Origin: Meconema thalassinum | Taxonomy: Eukaryota > Arthropoda > Insecta > Orthoptera > Tettigoniidae | NCBI GenBank assembly: GCA_946902985.2 | Contig: OX336388.2 | Location: 1,700,133,978-1,700,197,977, forward strand | Length of the DNA: 64,000 nucleotides | Reading direction: 5' to 3' | Shown: positions 1 through 15,144 of the stretch, piece after piece | How the letters are laid out: each line of letters opens with the position of its first letter | How positions within the stretch are numbered: position 1 is the stretch's first letter | Made by a program: the position numbers and the translations under genes | Notes under the pieces: generated by a model | Database searches by the model: none | Told to the model about the DNA's origin: nothing | What the model saw: the letters and a program-made list of their open reading frames with translations, nothing else

Positions 1-2124
1 ACTTCATTACTAACCCTGACAAGTAACCGTAACTTCGTTACTAATTATGACAAGTAACGGTAACTTCAATACTAATTATAACAAGTACCGGTAACTTCGT
101 TACTTATTATGACAAGTAACGGTAACTTCGTTACTATTTATGACAAGTAACGGTTACTTCGTAACTAATTGTGACAAGTAACGATAACTTCGTTACTAAT
201 TATGACAAGTAACGGTTACTTCGTTACTATTTATGGCAAGTAACGGTAACATCGTTACTATTTATGACAGGCAACTGTAACATCGTTACTAATTATGAAC
301 AGTTACGGTAACTTCGTTACTAATTATGACAAGTAACGGTAACTTCGTAACTAATTATGAAAAGTAACAGTAACTTCTGTTACTATTTATGGCAAGTAAC
401 GGTAACTTCGTTACTAATTATGACAAATAACGGTAACTTCGTAACTATTTATGACAAGTAACGGTAACTTCGTTACTAATTATGACAAGTAACGGTAACT
501 TCATTTCTAATTATGACAATAAACGGTAACTTCATAACTAATTTTGAAAAGTAACTGTAACTTCGTTACTAATTAAGACAAGTAACGGTAACTTCATTAC
601 TAGAAATGACAATTAACGGTAACTTTGTTACTAATTATAGCAAGTAAGGGTAGCTTCATTACTATTAAGAACAAGTAAAGGTAACATCGTACTAATTATG
701 ACAAATAACGGTAACTTCATTATTAATTATGACAAGTAACTGGAACTTCGTTACTAAGTATGACAAGTAACGGTAACTTCGTTACTGTTTATAACAAGTA
801 ACGGTAACTTCATTACTAATTACGACAAGTAACGGTAACTTCATAACTAATTATGACAAGTAACGGTAACTTCGTTACTTATTATGACAAGTGACGGTAA
901 CTTCGTTACTAATTATGACAGGTAACTGTAACTCCCTTACTAATTACGACAAGTAACGGTAACAAAAATTATAAGTAAGACAAGTAACGATAACTTCGTC
1001 TTAAATTATGACAAGAAACGGTATCATCATTACTAATTATGACATGTAACGGTAACATTGATACTAATTATGACAGGTAACGGTAACTTCGATACTAATT
1101 ATGACAGGTAACTGTAACTTCGTTACTAATTATGAAAAGTAACTGTTACTTCGATACTAATTATGACAGGTAACTGTAACTTCGTTACTAATTAAGACAA
1201 GTAACAGTAACTTCTATACTAATTATGACAGGTAACGATAACTTCGTTACCAATTATGACATGTAACGGTAACTTCGATACTATTTATGACAGGTAACTG
1301 TAATTTCGATCCTATATATGACAGGTATCTGTAACTACGTTACTAATTATGACAGGTAACGGTAAATTCATTACTAATTATGACAAGTAACGGTAACTTA
1401 GATACTAATGATGACAGGTAACTGTAACTTCGATACCAATTATGACAGGTAATGGTAACTTCGATACTTTTTATGACAGGTAACCGTAACTTCGATACTA
1501 ATTATGACAAATAACGGTATCTTCGTTACTAATTATGACAGGCAACTGTAACTTCGATACTATTTATGACAGGTAACGGTAACTTCGATACTATTTATGA
1601 CAAGTAACGGTAACTTCATTACTAATTATGACAAGTATAGGTAGCATCATTACTATTTATGACAAGTAACGGTAACTTCGATACTATTTATGACATGTAA
1701 CTGTAACTTCGATACTAATTAAAACAAGTAACGGTTTCTTCATTACTAATTATGACAAGTAGCGGTAACTTCGGTACTAATTATGACAAGTAACGGTAAC
1801 TTCGTTACTAATTATAACAAGTGACGGTAACTTCGTTACTAATAATGACAAGTAACGGTATCATCATTACTAATTATGACATGTAACGGTAACTTCGTTA
1901 CTATTTATGACAGGTAACGGTAACTTCTTTACTAATTATGACAAGTAACTGTAACTTCGATACTAATTATGACAGGTACCGGTTACTTCGTTACTAATTA
2001 TGACAGGTAACGGTATCTTCGTTACTAATTATGACAGGTAACTGTAACTTCATTACTAATTATGACAAGTGACGGTAACTTCAATACTAATTATGACAAG
2101 TAACAGTAACTTCGTTACTAATTA
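1..2124 (+). repeat. satellite segmental duplication, copy A (2.12 kb)
   Basis: This stretch matches 12941-15064 at a constant offset of 12940 with no indels. Only a few substitutions were noticed (near 664, 1587 and 1628). It keeps rare variants, such as the odd unit with AACAAAAATTATAAG near 960 and TAACCCTGAC at 11-20. Similarity stops at 2125, where the units become different. The left end is the window edge, so the true length may be greater. Confidence 0.93.
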
Positions 2125-5100
2125 AGACAAGTAACGGTAACTTCATTACTATTTATGATAGGTGACTGTAACTTCATTATATTATGTCAAGTAACGGTAA
2201 CTTCGTTACTAATTATGAAAATCAACGGTAACTTCGTTACTAATTATGACATGTGACGGTAACTTCGTTACTAATTATGACAAGCAACGGTAATTTCGTT
2301 ACTAATTATGAGAAGTTACGGTTACTTCATTACATATTACGACAACTAACGGTAACTTCGTTACTAATTATGACAAGTAACAGTAACTTCATTACTAATT
2401 AAGACATGTAACGGTAACATCGTTACTATTTATGACAAGTAACGGTAACTTCTTTACTAATTATGAAAATCAACGGTATCTTCGTTACTATTTATGACAA
2501 GAAACGGTAACTTCGTTACTATTGATGATAGGAAACTGTAACCTCATTACATTATGACAAGTAACGGTAACATCGTTACTAATTATGACTAGCAGCGGTA
2601 TCTTCGTTACTATTTAAGACAAGTATCGGTAACTTCATTACTAATTATGGCAAGTAACGGTAACTTCATTACTAATTACGACAAGTAATGGTACCTTCGT
2701 TACTAATTATGACCAATAACGGTAACTTCGTTACTAATTATGACAATTAACGGTAACTTCGTTACTAATTAAAACAAGTAACGGAGACTTCGTTACTAAT
2801 TATGACATGTAACGTATATTCACTACTAATTATGACAAGTAACGGTAACGTCGTTACTAATTATGACAAGTTGCGGTAATTTCTTTACTAATTATGACAA
2901 GTTACGGTAACTTCAATACCAATTATGTAAAGAAACGGTAACTTCGTTACTAATTATGACAAGTAACGGTAACTTCGTTACTAATTATGGCAAGTTACGG
3001 AAACTTCATTACTTATTATGACCAGTAACGGTAACTTCGTTACTAATTATGACAAGTAACGATAACTTCATTACTATTTATGACAGGTAACTGTAACTTC
3101 ATGAATAATTATGACATGTAACGGTAAAGTCGTTACTAACTATGACAAGTTATGGTAAGTTCGTTACTAATTATGACAGGTAACGGTAACTTCATTACTA
3201 ATCATCACAAGTAACGGTAACGTCGTTCCTAATTTTGACAAGTAACAGTACCTTCATTTCTAATTATGACAAGTAACGGTAACATTGTTACTAATTATGA
3301 CAAGTAACGGTAACTTCATTACTAATTATGAGAAGTAGCGTTAACTTCGTTACTAATTATGACAATTAACGGTAACATCGTTACCAATTATGACAAGTAA
3401 CGGTAACTTCATTACTATTTATGATAGGTAACTGTAACTTCATTATATTATGACAAGTAACGGTAACTTCGATACTAATTATGACAAGCAACGGTAACTT
3501 CGTTATTAATTATGACAAATAACGGTAACTTCGATACTAATTATGACTAATAACGGTAACTTAATTACTAATTATGACACGTAACGGTAACTTCGTACTA
3601 ATTATGACTAATAACGGTTATTTCGTTACTAATTATGACAAGTTACGGTAACTTCATTACTAACTATGACAAGTAACCGTAACTTCGTTACTAATTATGA
3701 AAAGAAACGGTAACTTCAATACTAATTATTACAAGTAACGGTAACTTCGTTACTTATTTGACAAGTAACGGTAACTTCGTTAGTAATTATGACAAGTAAC
3801 GGTAAATTCGTTACTAATTATGACAAGTAACGGTAACTTCGTTACTAATAATGACAAGTAACGGTAACTTCGATACTATTGAACAGGTAACTGTAACTTC
3901 GATACTAATTATGACAGGTAACTGTAACTTCGTTTCTAATTATGATAAGTAACGGTACTTCGATACTAATTATGTCAGGTAACGGTATTCTCGATAATAA
4001 TTATGACAGGTAAATGTAACTTCGATACTAATTATGAAAATTAACGGTAACTTCGATACAGATTATGACAGGTAACTGTAACTTCGTTACTAAATATGAC
4101 TATGTACTGTAACATCGATACTCATTATGACAAGTAACGGTAACTTCGATACTAATAATGACAAGTAACTGTAACTTCGATACTAATTATGACAAGTAAC
4201 GGCAACTTCGATACTAATTATTACAGGTAACGGTAACTTCGATACTAATTATGACAAGTAACTGCAACTTCGATACTAATTATGACAGGTAACGGTAACT
4301 TCGATACTAATTATGACAGGTAACGGTAACTTCGATACTAATTCTGACAGGTAACTGTAACTTCGTTACTAATTATGACAAGGTACTGCATCATCGATAT
4401 TAATTATGACAAGTAACGGTAACTTCGATACTAATTATGACAAGTAAATGTAACTTCGATACTAATTATGAAAAGTAACGGTAACTTCGATACTAATTAT
4501 GACAGTTAACGGTAACTTCGATACTAATTATGACAAGTAACTGCAACTTCGATACTAATTATGACAGGTAACGGTAATTTCGATACTAATTATGACAAGT
4601 AACGGTAACTTCGATATTCATTATGACAAGTAACTGTAACTTCGTTTCTAATTATGACAATTAACGGTTTCTTTGATACTAATTATGACAGGTAACGGTA
4701 ACTTCGATACTAATTCTGACAGGTAACTGTAACTTCGTTACTAATTATGACAAGGTACTGCAACATCGATACTAATTATGACTAGTAACGGTAACTTCGA
4801 TACTAATTATGACAAGTAAATGTAACTTCGGCACTAATTATGAGAAGTAACAGTAACTTCGATAGTATTTATGACAGGTCACTGAAACTTCTATACTAAT
4901 TATGACAAGAAACGGTAACTTCGATACTAATTATGTCAGGTAACTCTAACTTCGTTACTAATTATGACAAGGTACTGTAATATCGATACCAATTATGACA
5001 GTTAACAGTAACTTCGATACTAATTATAACAGGTAACTGTAACATCATTACTAATTATGAAAAGTAACGGTAACTTTGATACTAATTATGACAGGTAACG

Positions 5101-8100
5101 GTAACTTCGATAATAATTATGACAGGTTAGTGTAACTTCGTTACTAATTAGGAAAAGTAACTGTAACTTCGATACTATTTATGACAGGTAACGGTAACTT
5201 CGATACTAATTACGACAGGTAATTTCAACTTCGATACTAATGATGCCAGGTAACGGTAACTTCGAAACTAATTATGACAGGTAACTGTAACTTCGAAACT
5301 AATTATGACAGGTAACGGTAAATTCGATTTATAATTATGACAGGTAACGGTAACGTCGATACTAATTATGACAAGTAACGGTAACTTCGATATTAATTAT
5401 GACACGTTACTATATTTTCGGTACTAATTATGACAAGTAACGGTAACTTCATTACTAATTAGGACAAGTAACGGCAACTTCGGTAGTATTTTAGACAGGT
5501 AACTGAAACTTCGATTCTAATTATGACAAGAAACAGTGACTTCGATACTAATTATGACAGGTATCTGTTACTTCGTTACTAGAGATGACAAGTAACGGTA
5601 ACTTCGATACTTATTATGACAGGTAACGGTAACTTCGATACTAATCATGACAGGTAACGTTATTTTCGTTACTAATTATGACAATTAACGGTAACTTCGT
5701 TACTAATTATGAAGAGTAACGGTAACTTCGTTACTAATTATAACAAGTAACGGTAACATCATTGCTAAATACGACAAGTTACGGTAACTTCATTACAAAT
5801 TATGACAAGTAACGGTAACATCGTTACTAATTATGACAAGTAACGGTAACTTCATTACTAATTATAACAGGTAACTGTAACTTCCTTACTAATTATGAAA
5901 GGTAACGGTAACAAAAATTATTAATAAGACAAGGAACGGTAACTTCGTTTCTAATTATGACAAGTAATGGTAACTTCATTACTAATTATGACAAGTTACG
6001 GTAACTTTGTTACTAATTATGACAGGTAACGGTAACTTCGATACCAATTATGACAGGTAACTGTAACTTCGTTACAAATTAGGAAAAGTAACTGTAACTT
6101 CGATACTAATTATTACAGGTAACGGTAACTTCGATACTAATTATGACAGGTAACTGTAACTTCGTTACAAATTAGGAAAAGTAACTGTAACTTCGATACT
6201 AATTATTACAGGTAACGGTAACTTTGATACTAATTATGACAGGTAACGGTAACTTCGATACTAATTATGACAGGTAACTGTAAATTCGTTACAAATTAGG
6301 AAAAGTAACTGTAACTTCGATACTAATTATTACAGGTAACGGTAACTTCGATACTAATTATGACAGGTAACTGTAACTTCGTTACTAATTAAGACAAGTA
6401 ACAGAAACTTCGATACTAATTATGACAGGAAACTGTAACTTCGATACTGATTATGACAGGTAACTCTAACTTCCATAATAATTATGACAGGTAACGGGAA
6501 CTTCGTTACTAATTAAGACAAAGAACGGTAACTTCGATACTAATTATGACAGGTGAAGGTAACTTCGATACTGATTATGACAGGTAACTGTAACTTCGTT
6601 ACTAATTATGACAAGGTACTGTAACATCGATATTAATTATGACAGTTAACGGTAACTTCGATACTATTTATGAGAGGTTACTGTAATTTCGATACTATAT
6701 ATGACAGGTATCTGTAACTTCGTTACTAATTATGACAGGTTACGGTAACTTCATTACTAATTAAGACAAAAACCAGGAACTTCATTACTAATTATGACAA
6801 GTAACTGTAACTTCGTTACTAATTATGACAGGTAACTGTAACTTCGATACTCATTATGACAGGTAACTGTAACTTCGATACTGATTATGACAGGTAACTC
6901 TTACTTCCATAATAATTATGACAGGTAACGGTAACTTCGTTACTAATTATGACAAGGTACTGTAACATCGATATTAATTATGACAGTTAACGGTAACTTC
7001 GATACTAATTATGACAGGTAACTGTAACTTCATTACTAATTATGACAAGTAACGGTAACATCGATACTATTGATGACAGGTAACTGTAACTTCGATACTA
7101 ATTAAGACAGGTAACTGTAACTTCGTTTCTAATTATGTTAAGTAACGGTAACTTCGATACTAATTATGTCAGGTATCTGTAACCTCGATACTAATTATGA
7201 CAGGTAAATGTAACATCGATACTAATTATAACAATTAACGGTAACTTCGATACTAATTATGACAGGTAACTGTAACTTCGTTACTAAATATGGCAAGGTA
7301 TTGTAACATCGATTCTCATTATGACAAGTAACAGTAACTTCGATACTAATTATGACAAGTAACTGTAACTTCGATACTAATTATGACAGGTAACAGTAAC
7401 TTCGATACTAATTATGACATGTAACTGTAACTTCGATACTAATTATGACAGGCAACGGTAAATTCGATTTATAATTATGACAGGTAACGGTAACTTCGAT
7501 ACTAATTATGACAGGTAACGGTAAATTCGATATTAATTATGACACGTAACAGTATCTTCGATACTAATTATGACAAGTAACGGTAACTTCATTACTAATT
7601 AGGACAAGTAACGGTAACTTCGGTAGTATTTAAGACAGGTAACTGAAACTTCGATACTAATTATGACAAGAAACGGTAACTTCGATACTAATTATGACAG
7701 GTATCTGTTACTTCGTTGATAATGATGACAAGTAACGGTAACTTGGATGCTAATAATGACAGGTAACGGTAACTTCGATACTAATGACAGGTAATGGTAC
7801 CTTCGTTACTAATTATGACAGGTAACGGTTACTTCGTTACTAATTTTGACAGGTAAATGTAACTTCATTACTAATTATGACAAGTAACGGTAACTTCGAT
7901 ATTAATTATGACAAGTAACTGTAACTTCGTTACTAATTATGACAAGTAACGGTACCTTCGGTACTAATTATGACAGGTAACGGTAACTTCGATACTCATT
8001 ATGGCAGGTAAATGTAACTTCGATACTAATTATGACAAGTAACGGTAACTTTGATATTCATTATGACAAGTAACTGTAACATCGTTTCTAATTATGACAA

Positions 8101-11100
8101 GTAACGGTTTCTTCGATACTAATTATGACAGGTAACGGTAACTTCGATACTAATTCTGACAGGTAACTGTTACTTCGTTACTAATTATGACAAGGTATTG
8201 TAACATCGATACTAATTATGACAGGTAACGGTAACTTCGATACTAATTATGACAAGTAAATGTAACTTCGATACTAATTATTTGAAGTAACGGTAACTTC
8301 GATACTAATTATGACAAGTAAATGTAACTTCGATACTAATTATGAGAAGTAACGGTAACTTTGTTACTAATTATAACAAGTAAGGGTAGGTCCATTACTA
8401 ATTATGACAAGTAATGGTAACATCGTACTAATTATGACAAGTAACGGTAACTTCATTACTAATTATGACAAGTAACTGTAACTTCGTTACTAATTATGAA
8501 AGGTAACTGTAACTTCCTTATTAATTATGACAAGTAACGGTAACAAAAATTATTAATAAGTCAAGTAACGGTAACTTCGTTTCTAATTATGACAAGTAAC
8601 GGTAACTTCATTACTAATTATGACAAGTAACGGTAACTTCGATACTATGACAGGTAACTGTAGCTTCATTACTAATTAAGACAAGTAACAGTAACTTCGA
8701 TACTAATTATGACAGGTAACGGTAACTTCGATACTAATTATGACAGGTAACTGTAACTTCGTTACTAATTAAGACAAGTAACAGTAACGTCGATACTAAT
8801 TATGACAGGTAACGGTAACATCGATACTAATTATGACAGGTAACTGTAACTTCGATACTAATTATGACAGGTAAATGTAATTTCGATACTATATATGACA
8901 GCTATCTGTAACTTCGTTACTAATTATGACAGGTTACGGTAACTTCATTACTAATTATGACAAAAACCAGGAACTTCATTACTAATTATGACAAGTAACT
9001 GTAACTTCGTTACAAATTATGACAGGTAACTGTAACTTCGATACTCATTTTGACAGGTAACTGTAACTTCTATACTAATTTTGACAGGTAACTGTAACTT
9101 CGATAATAATTATGACAGGTAACGGTAACTTCGTTACTAATTATGACAAGTAACGTTAACTTCGATACTAATTATGAAGGTAAAGATAACTTCGATACTA
9201 ATTATGACAGGTAACTGTAACTTCGTTACTAATTATGACAAGGTACTGTAACATCGATAATAATTATGACAGTTAACGATAACTTCGATACTAATTATGA
9301 CAGGTAACTGTAACATCATTACTAATTATGACATGTAACGGTAACTTCGATACTATTGATGGCAGGTAAATGTAACATCGAAACTAATTATGACAGGTAA
9401 CTGTAACTTCGTTTCTAATTATGACAAGTAACGGTAACTTCGATACTAATTATGTCAGGTAACGGTAACCTCGATAATAATTATGACAGGTAAATGTAAC
9501 TTCGATACTAATTATGAAAATTAACGGTTACTTCGATACTAATTATGACAGGTAACTGTCACTTCGTTACTAAATATGACTAGGTACTGTAACATCGATA
9601 CTCATTATGACAAGTAACGGTAACTTCTATACTAATTATGACAAGTAACTGTAACTTCGATACTAATTATGACAAGTAACGGTAACTTCGATACTAATTA
9701 TGACCACTAACTGCAACTTCGATACTAATTATGACAGGTAACGGTAACTTCGATACTAATTATGACAGGTAACGGTAACTTCGATACTAATTCTGACAGG
9801 TAACTGTAACTTCGTTACTAATTATGACAAGTAACTGTAACTTCGATACTAATTATGACAAGTAACGGTAACTTCGATACTAATTATGACAGGTTACGGT
9901 AACTTCGATACTAATTATGACAAGTAACTGCAACTTCGATACTAATTAGGACAGGTAACGGTAACTTCGATACTAATTATGACAAGTAACGGTAACTTCT
10001 ATATTCATTATGACAAGTAACTGTAACTTCATTTCTGATTATGACAAGTAACGGTTTCTTCGATATTAATTATGACAGGTAACGGTAACTTCGATACTAA
10101 TTCTGACAGGTAACTGTAACTTCGTTACTAATTATGACAAGGTACTGCAACATCGATACTAATTATGACTAGTAACGGTAACTTCGATACTAATTATGAC
10201 AAGTAAATGTAACTTCGATACTAATTATGAGAGGTAACGGTAACTTCGATACTAATTATGACAATTAACAGCAACTTCGATACTAATTATGACAGGTAAC
10301 GGTAACTTCGATACTAATTATGACAGGTAACTGTAACTTCGATACTAATTATGACAGGTAACGGTAGCTTCGATTTATAATTATGACAGGTAACGGTAAC
10401 TTCGATACTATTTATGACAGGTAACGGTAACTTCGATATTAATTATGACACGTAACTGTAACTTCGATACTAATTATGACAAGTAACGGTAACTTCATTA
10501 CTAATTATGACAAGTAACAGTAACTTCGATAGTATTTATGACAGGTAACTGAAACTTCTATACTAATTATGACAAGAAACGGTAACTTCGGTACCAATTA
10601 TGACAGGTAAATGTAACTTCGTTACTAATTATGACAAGGTACTGTAACATCGATGCCAATTATGACAGTTAACAGTAACTTCGATACTAATTATAACAGG
10701 TAACTATAACTTAATTACTAAATATGACAAGTAACGGTAACTTTGATACTAATTATGACAGGTAACGGTAACTTCGATAATAATTAAGACAGGTAACTGT
10801 AACTTCGTTACTAATTAGGAAAAGTAACTGTAACTTCGATACTAATTATGACAGGTAACGGTTACTTCGATACTAATTAGGACAGGTAACTGTAACTTCG
10901 TTACTAAATATGACAATGTACTGTAACATCGATATTCATTATGACAAATAACGGTAACTTGGATACTAATTATGACAAGTAACTGTAACTTCGATACTAA
11001 TTATGACAAGTAACGGTAACTTCGATACTAATTATGACAGGTAACGGAAGCTTCGATACTAATTATAACAAGTAACTGCAACTTCGATACTAATTATGAC

Positions 11101-12570
11101 AGGTAACGGTAACTTCGATACTAATTATGACATGTAACTGTATATTCGATACTAATTATGACAGGTAACGGTGAATTCGATTTATAATTATGACAGGTAA
11201 CGGTAACTTCGATAGTAATTATGACGGGTAACGGTAACTTCGATACTAATTATGACAGGTTACGGTACCTTCGTTACTAATTTTGACAGGTAACGGTTAC
11301 TTCGTTACTAATTTTGACAGGTAGCTGTAACTTCAATCCTAATTATAACAAGTTACGGTAACTTCGATAATAATTATGACAAGTAACTGTAAATTCGTTA
11401 CTTATTATGAGAAGTAACGGTAACTTCGGTACTAATTATGACAGGTAACGGTAACTTCGATACTAATTATGACAGGTAACTGTAACTTCAATCCTAATTA
11501 TGACAAGTAACGGTAACTTCGATATTCATTATGACAAGTAACTGTAACTTCGTTTCTAATTATGACAAGTAACGGTTTCTTCGATACTAATTATGACAGG
11601 TAACGGTAACTTCGATACTAATTCTGACAGGTAACTGTAACTTCGTTACTAATTATCACAAGGTACTGTGACATCGATACTAATTATGTCAAGTAACAAC
11701 AACTTCGATACTAATTATGACAGGTAACGGTAACTTCGATACTAATTATGACAGGTAACTGTAACTTCGATACTAAATAAGACAGGTAACGGTAACTTCG
11801 ATTTATAACTATGACAGGTAACGGTAACTTCGATACTTATTATGACAAGTAACGGAAAATTCGATATTAATTATGACACGTAACTGTAACTTCGATACTA
11901 ATTATGACAAGTAACAGTATCTTCATTACTAATTATGAAAAGTAACGGTAACTTCGATAGTATTTATGACAGGTAACTGAAACTTCGATAATAATTATAC
12001 AAGAAACGGTAACTTCGATCCTAATTATGACAGGTAACTGTTACTTCGTTACTAATTATGACAAGGTACTGCCCCATCGATACCAATTATGACAGTTAAC
12101 AGTAACTTCGATACTAATTATAACAGGTAACTGTAACTTCATTACTAATTATGACAAGTAACGGTAACTTTGATACTAATTATGACAGGTAACGGTAACT
12201 TCGATAATAATTATGACAAGTAACTGTAACTTCGATACTAATTATGACAGGTAACGGTAACTTCGATACTATTTATGACAGTTAACTGTAATTTCGATAC
12301 TATATATGACAGGTAATTGTATCTTCGTTACTAATTATGACAAGTAACGGTAACTTCATTCCTATTTATGAGAGGTAATTGTAACTTCGTTACTTATTAT
12401 GACAAGTAACGGTATCTTCATTACTAATTATGTCAAGTACCAGGAACTTAATTACTCATTATGACAAGTAACTGTAACTTCGTTACTAATTATTACAGGT
12501 AACTGTAACTTCGATACTAATTAAGACAGGTAACCGTAACTTCGATACTAATTATGACAGGTAACTATAA
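1000..12570 (+). repeat. satellite domain rich in the CGATAC / AGGTAACTG unit class
   Basis: In this part the unit class with CGATACT and AGGTAACTG is as common as or commoner than the CGTTACT / AAGTAACGG class. The two often alternate as dimers. Diverged marker strings recur. One run (CGTTTCTAATTATG, then TATGTCAGGTA, then ATAATTATGACAGGTAAATG) is found near 3930, 7120 and 9410. A unit with AACAAAAATTATTAATAAG is found near 5913 and 8543. These show older, more diverged internal duplications than those to the right. Boundaries are gradual. Confidence 0.7.
6040..6400 (+). repeat. local higher-order repeat of 3-4 satellite units
   Basis: A variant unit with GTTACAAATTAGGAAAAG occurs at 6071, 6164 and 6288. 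The spacings are 93 bp and 124 bp, exactly 3 and 4 satellite units. It is followed each time by a unit with TAATTATTACAGG. This is a young local amplification of a trimer/tetramer. Confidence 0.85.
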
Positions 12571-12940
12571 ATTCGATAATAATTATGACAGGTGACGGTA
12601 ACTTCGTTACTAATTATGACAAGTAACGGTAACTTCGTTACTAATTATGACAATTAACGGTAACTTCGTTATTAATTATGACAAGAAACGGTAACTTCGT
12701 TACTAACCCTGAGAAGTAACCGTAACTTCGTTACTGATTATGACAAGTAACGGGAACTTCAATACTAATTATAACAATTAACGGTAACTTCGTTACTTAT
12801 TAGACAAGTAACGGTAACTTCGTTAGTAATTATGACAAGTAACGGTAACTTCGTTACTAACCCTGACAAGTAACCGTAACTTCGTTACTAATTATGACAA
12901 GTAACGGTAACTTCAATACTAATTATGACAAGTAACTGTA

Positions 12941-15064
12941 ACTTCATTACTAACCCTGACAAGTAACCGTAACTTCGTTACTAATTATGACAAGTAACGG
13001 TAACTTCAATACTAATTATAACAAGTACCGGTAACTTCGTTACTTATTATGACAAGTAACGGTAACTTCGTTACTATTTATGACAAGTAACGGTTACTTC
13101 GTAACTAATTGTGACAAGTAACGATAACTTCGTTACTAATTATGACAAGTAACGGTTACTTCGTTACTATTTATGGCAAGTAACGGTAACATCGTTACTA
13201 TTTATGACAGGCAACTGTAACATCGTTACTAATTATGAACAGTTACGGTAACTTCGTTACTAATTATGACAAGTAACGGTAACTTCGTAACTAATTATGA
13301 AAAGTAACAGTAACTTCTGTTACTATTTATGGCAAGTAACGGTAACTTCGTTACTAATTATGACAAATAACGGTAACTTCGTAACTATTTATGACAAGTA
13401 ACGGTAACTTCGTTACTAATTATGACAAGTAACGGTAACTTCATTTCTAATTATGACAATAAACGGTAACTTCATAACTAATTTTGAAAAGTAACTGTAA
13501 CTTCGTTACTAATTAAGACAAGTAACGGTAACTTCATTACTAGAAATGACAATTAACGGTAACTTTGTTACTAATTATAGCAAGTAAGGGTAGCTTCATT
13601 ACTAATAAGAACAAGTAAAGGTAACATCGTACTAATTATGACAAATAACGGTAACTTCATTATTAATTATGACAAGTAACTGGAACTTCGTTACTAAGTA
13701 TGACAAGTAACGGTAACTTCGTTACTGTTTATAACAAGTAACGGTAACTTCATTACTAATTACGACAAGTAACGGTAACTTCATAACTAATTATGACAAG
13801 TAACGGTAACTTCGTTACTTATTATGACAAGTGACGGTAACTTCGTTACTAATTATGACAGGTAACTGTAACTCCCTTACTAATTACGACAAGTAACGGT
13901 AACAAAAATTATAAGTAAGACAAGTAACGATAACTTCGTCTTAAATTATGACAAGAAACGGTATCATCATTACTAATTATGACATGTAACGGTAACATTG
14001 ATACTAATTATGACAGGTAACGGTAACTTCGATACTAATTATGACAGGTAACTGTAACTTCGTTACTAATTATGAAAAGTAACTGTTACTTCGATACTAA
14101 TTATGACAGGTAACTGTAACTTCGTTACTAATTAAGACAAGTAACAGTAACTTCTATACTAATTATGACAGGTAACGATAACTTCGTTACCAATTATGAC
14201 ATGTAACGGTAACTTCGATACTATTTATGACAGGTAACTGTAATTTCGATCCTATATATGACAGGTATCTGTAACTACGTTACTAATTATGACAGGTAAC
14301 GGTAAATTCATTACTAATTATGACAAGTAACGGTAACTTAGATACTAATGATGACAGGTAACTGTAACTTCGATACCAATTATGACAGGTAATGGTAACT
14401 TCGATACTTTTTATGACAGGTAACCGTAACTTCGATACTAATTATGACAAATAACGGTATCTTCGTTACTAATTATGACAGGCAACTGTAACTTCGATAC
14501 TATTTATGACAGGTAACGGTAACTTCGATACTATTTAAGACAAGTAACGGTAACTTCATTACTAATTATGACAAGTAAAGGTAGCATCATTACTATTTAT
14601 GACAAGTAACGGTAACTTCGATACTATTTATGACATGTAACTGTAACTTCGATACTAATTAAAACAAGTAACGGTTTCTTCATTACTAATTATGACAAGT
14701 AGCGGTAACTTCGGTACTAATTATGACAAGTAACGGTAACTTCGTTACTAATTATAACAAGTGACGGTAACTTCGTTACTAATAATGACAAGTAACGGTA
14801 TCATCATTACTAATTATGACATGTAACGGTAACTTCGTTACTATTTATGACAGGTAACGGTAACTTCTTTACTAATTATGACAAGTAACTGTAACTTCGA
14901 TACTAATTATGACAGGTACCGGTTACTTCGTTACTAATTATGACAGGTAACGGTATCTTCGTTACTAATTATGACAGGTAACTGTAACTTCATTACTAAT
15001 TATGACAAGTGACGGTAACTTCAATACTAATTATGACAAGTAACAGTAACTTCGTTACTAATTA
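12941..15064 (+). repeat. satellite segmental duplication, copy B (2.12 kb)
   Basis: This is the partner of 1-2124 at constant offset 12940. Just upstream, at about 12690-12940, the rare TAACCCTGA variant occurs twice more. That suggests the copy was joined at a related unit. Downstream of 15064 the sequence continues into the ~14-kb block shared with 28.8-39.8 kb. Confidence 0.93.
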
Positions 15065-15144
15065 TGACAAGTAACGGTAACTTCAATACTAATTATAACA
15101 AGTAACGGTAACTTCGTTACTTATTATGACAAGTAACGGTAACT

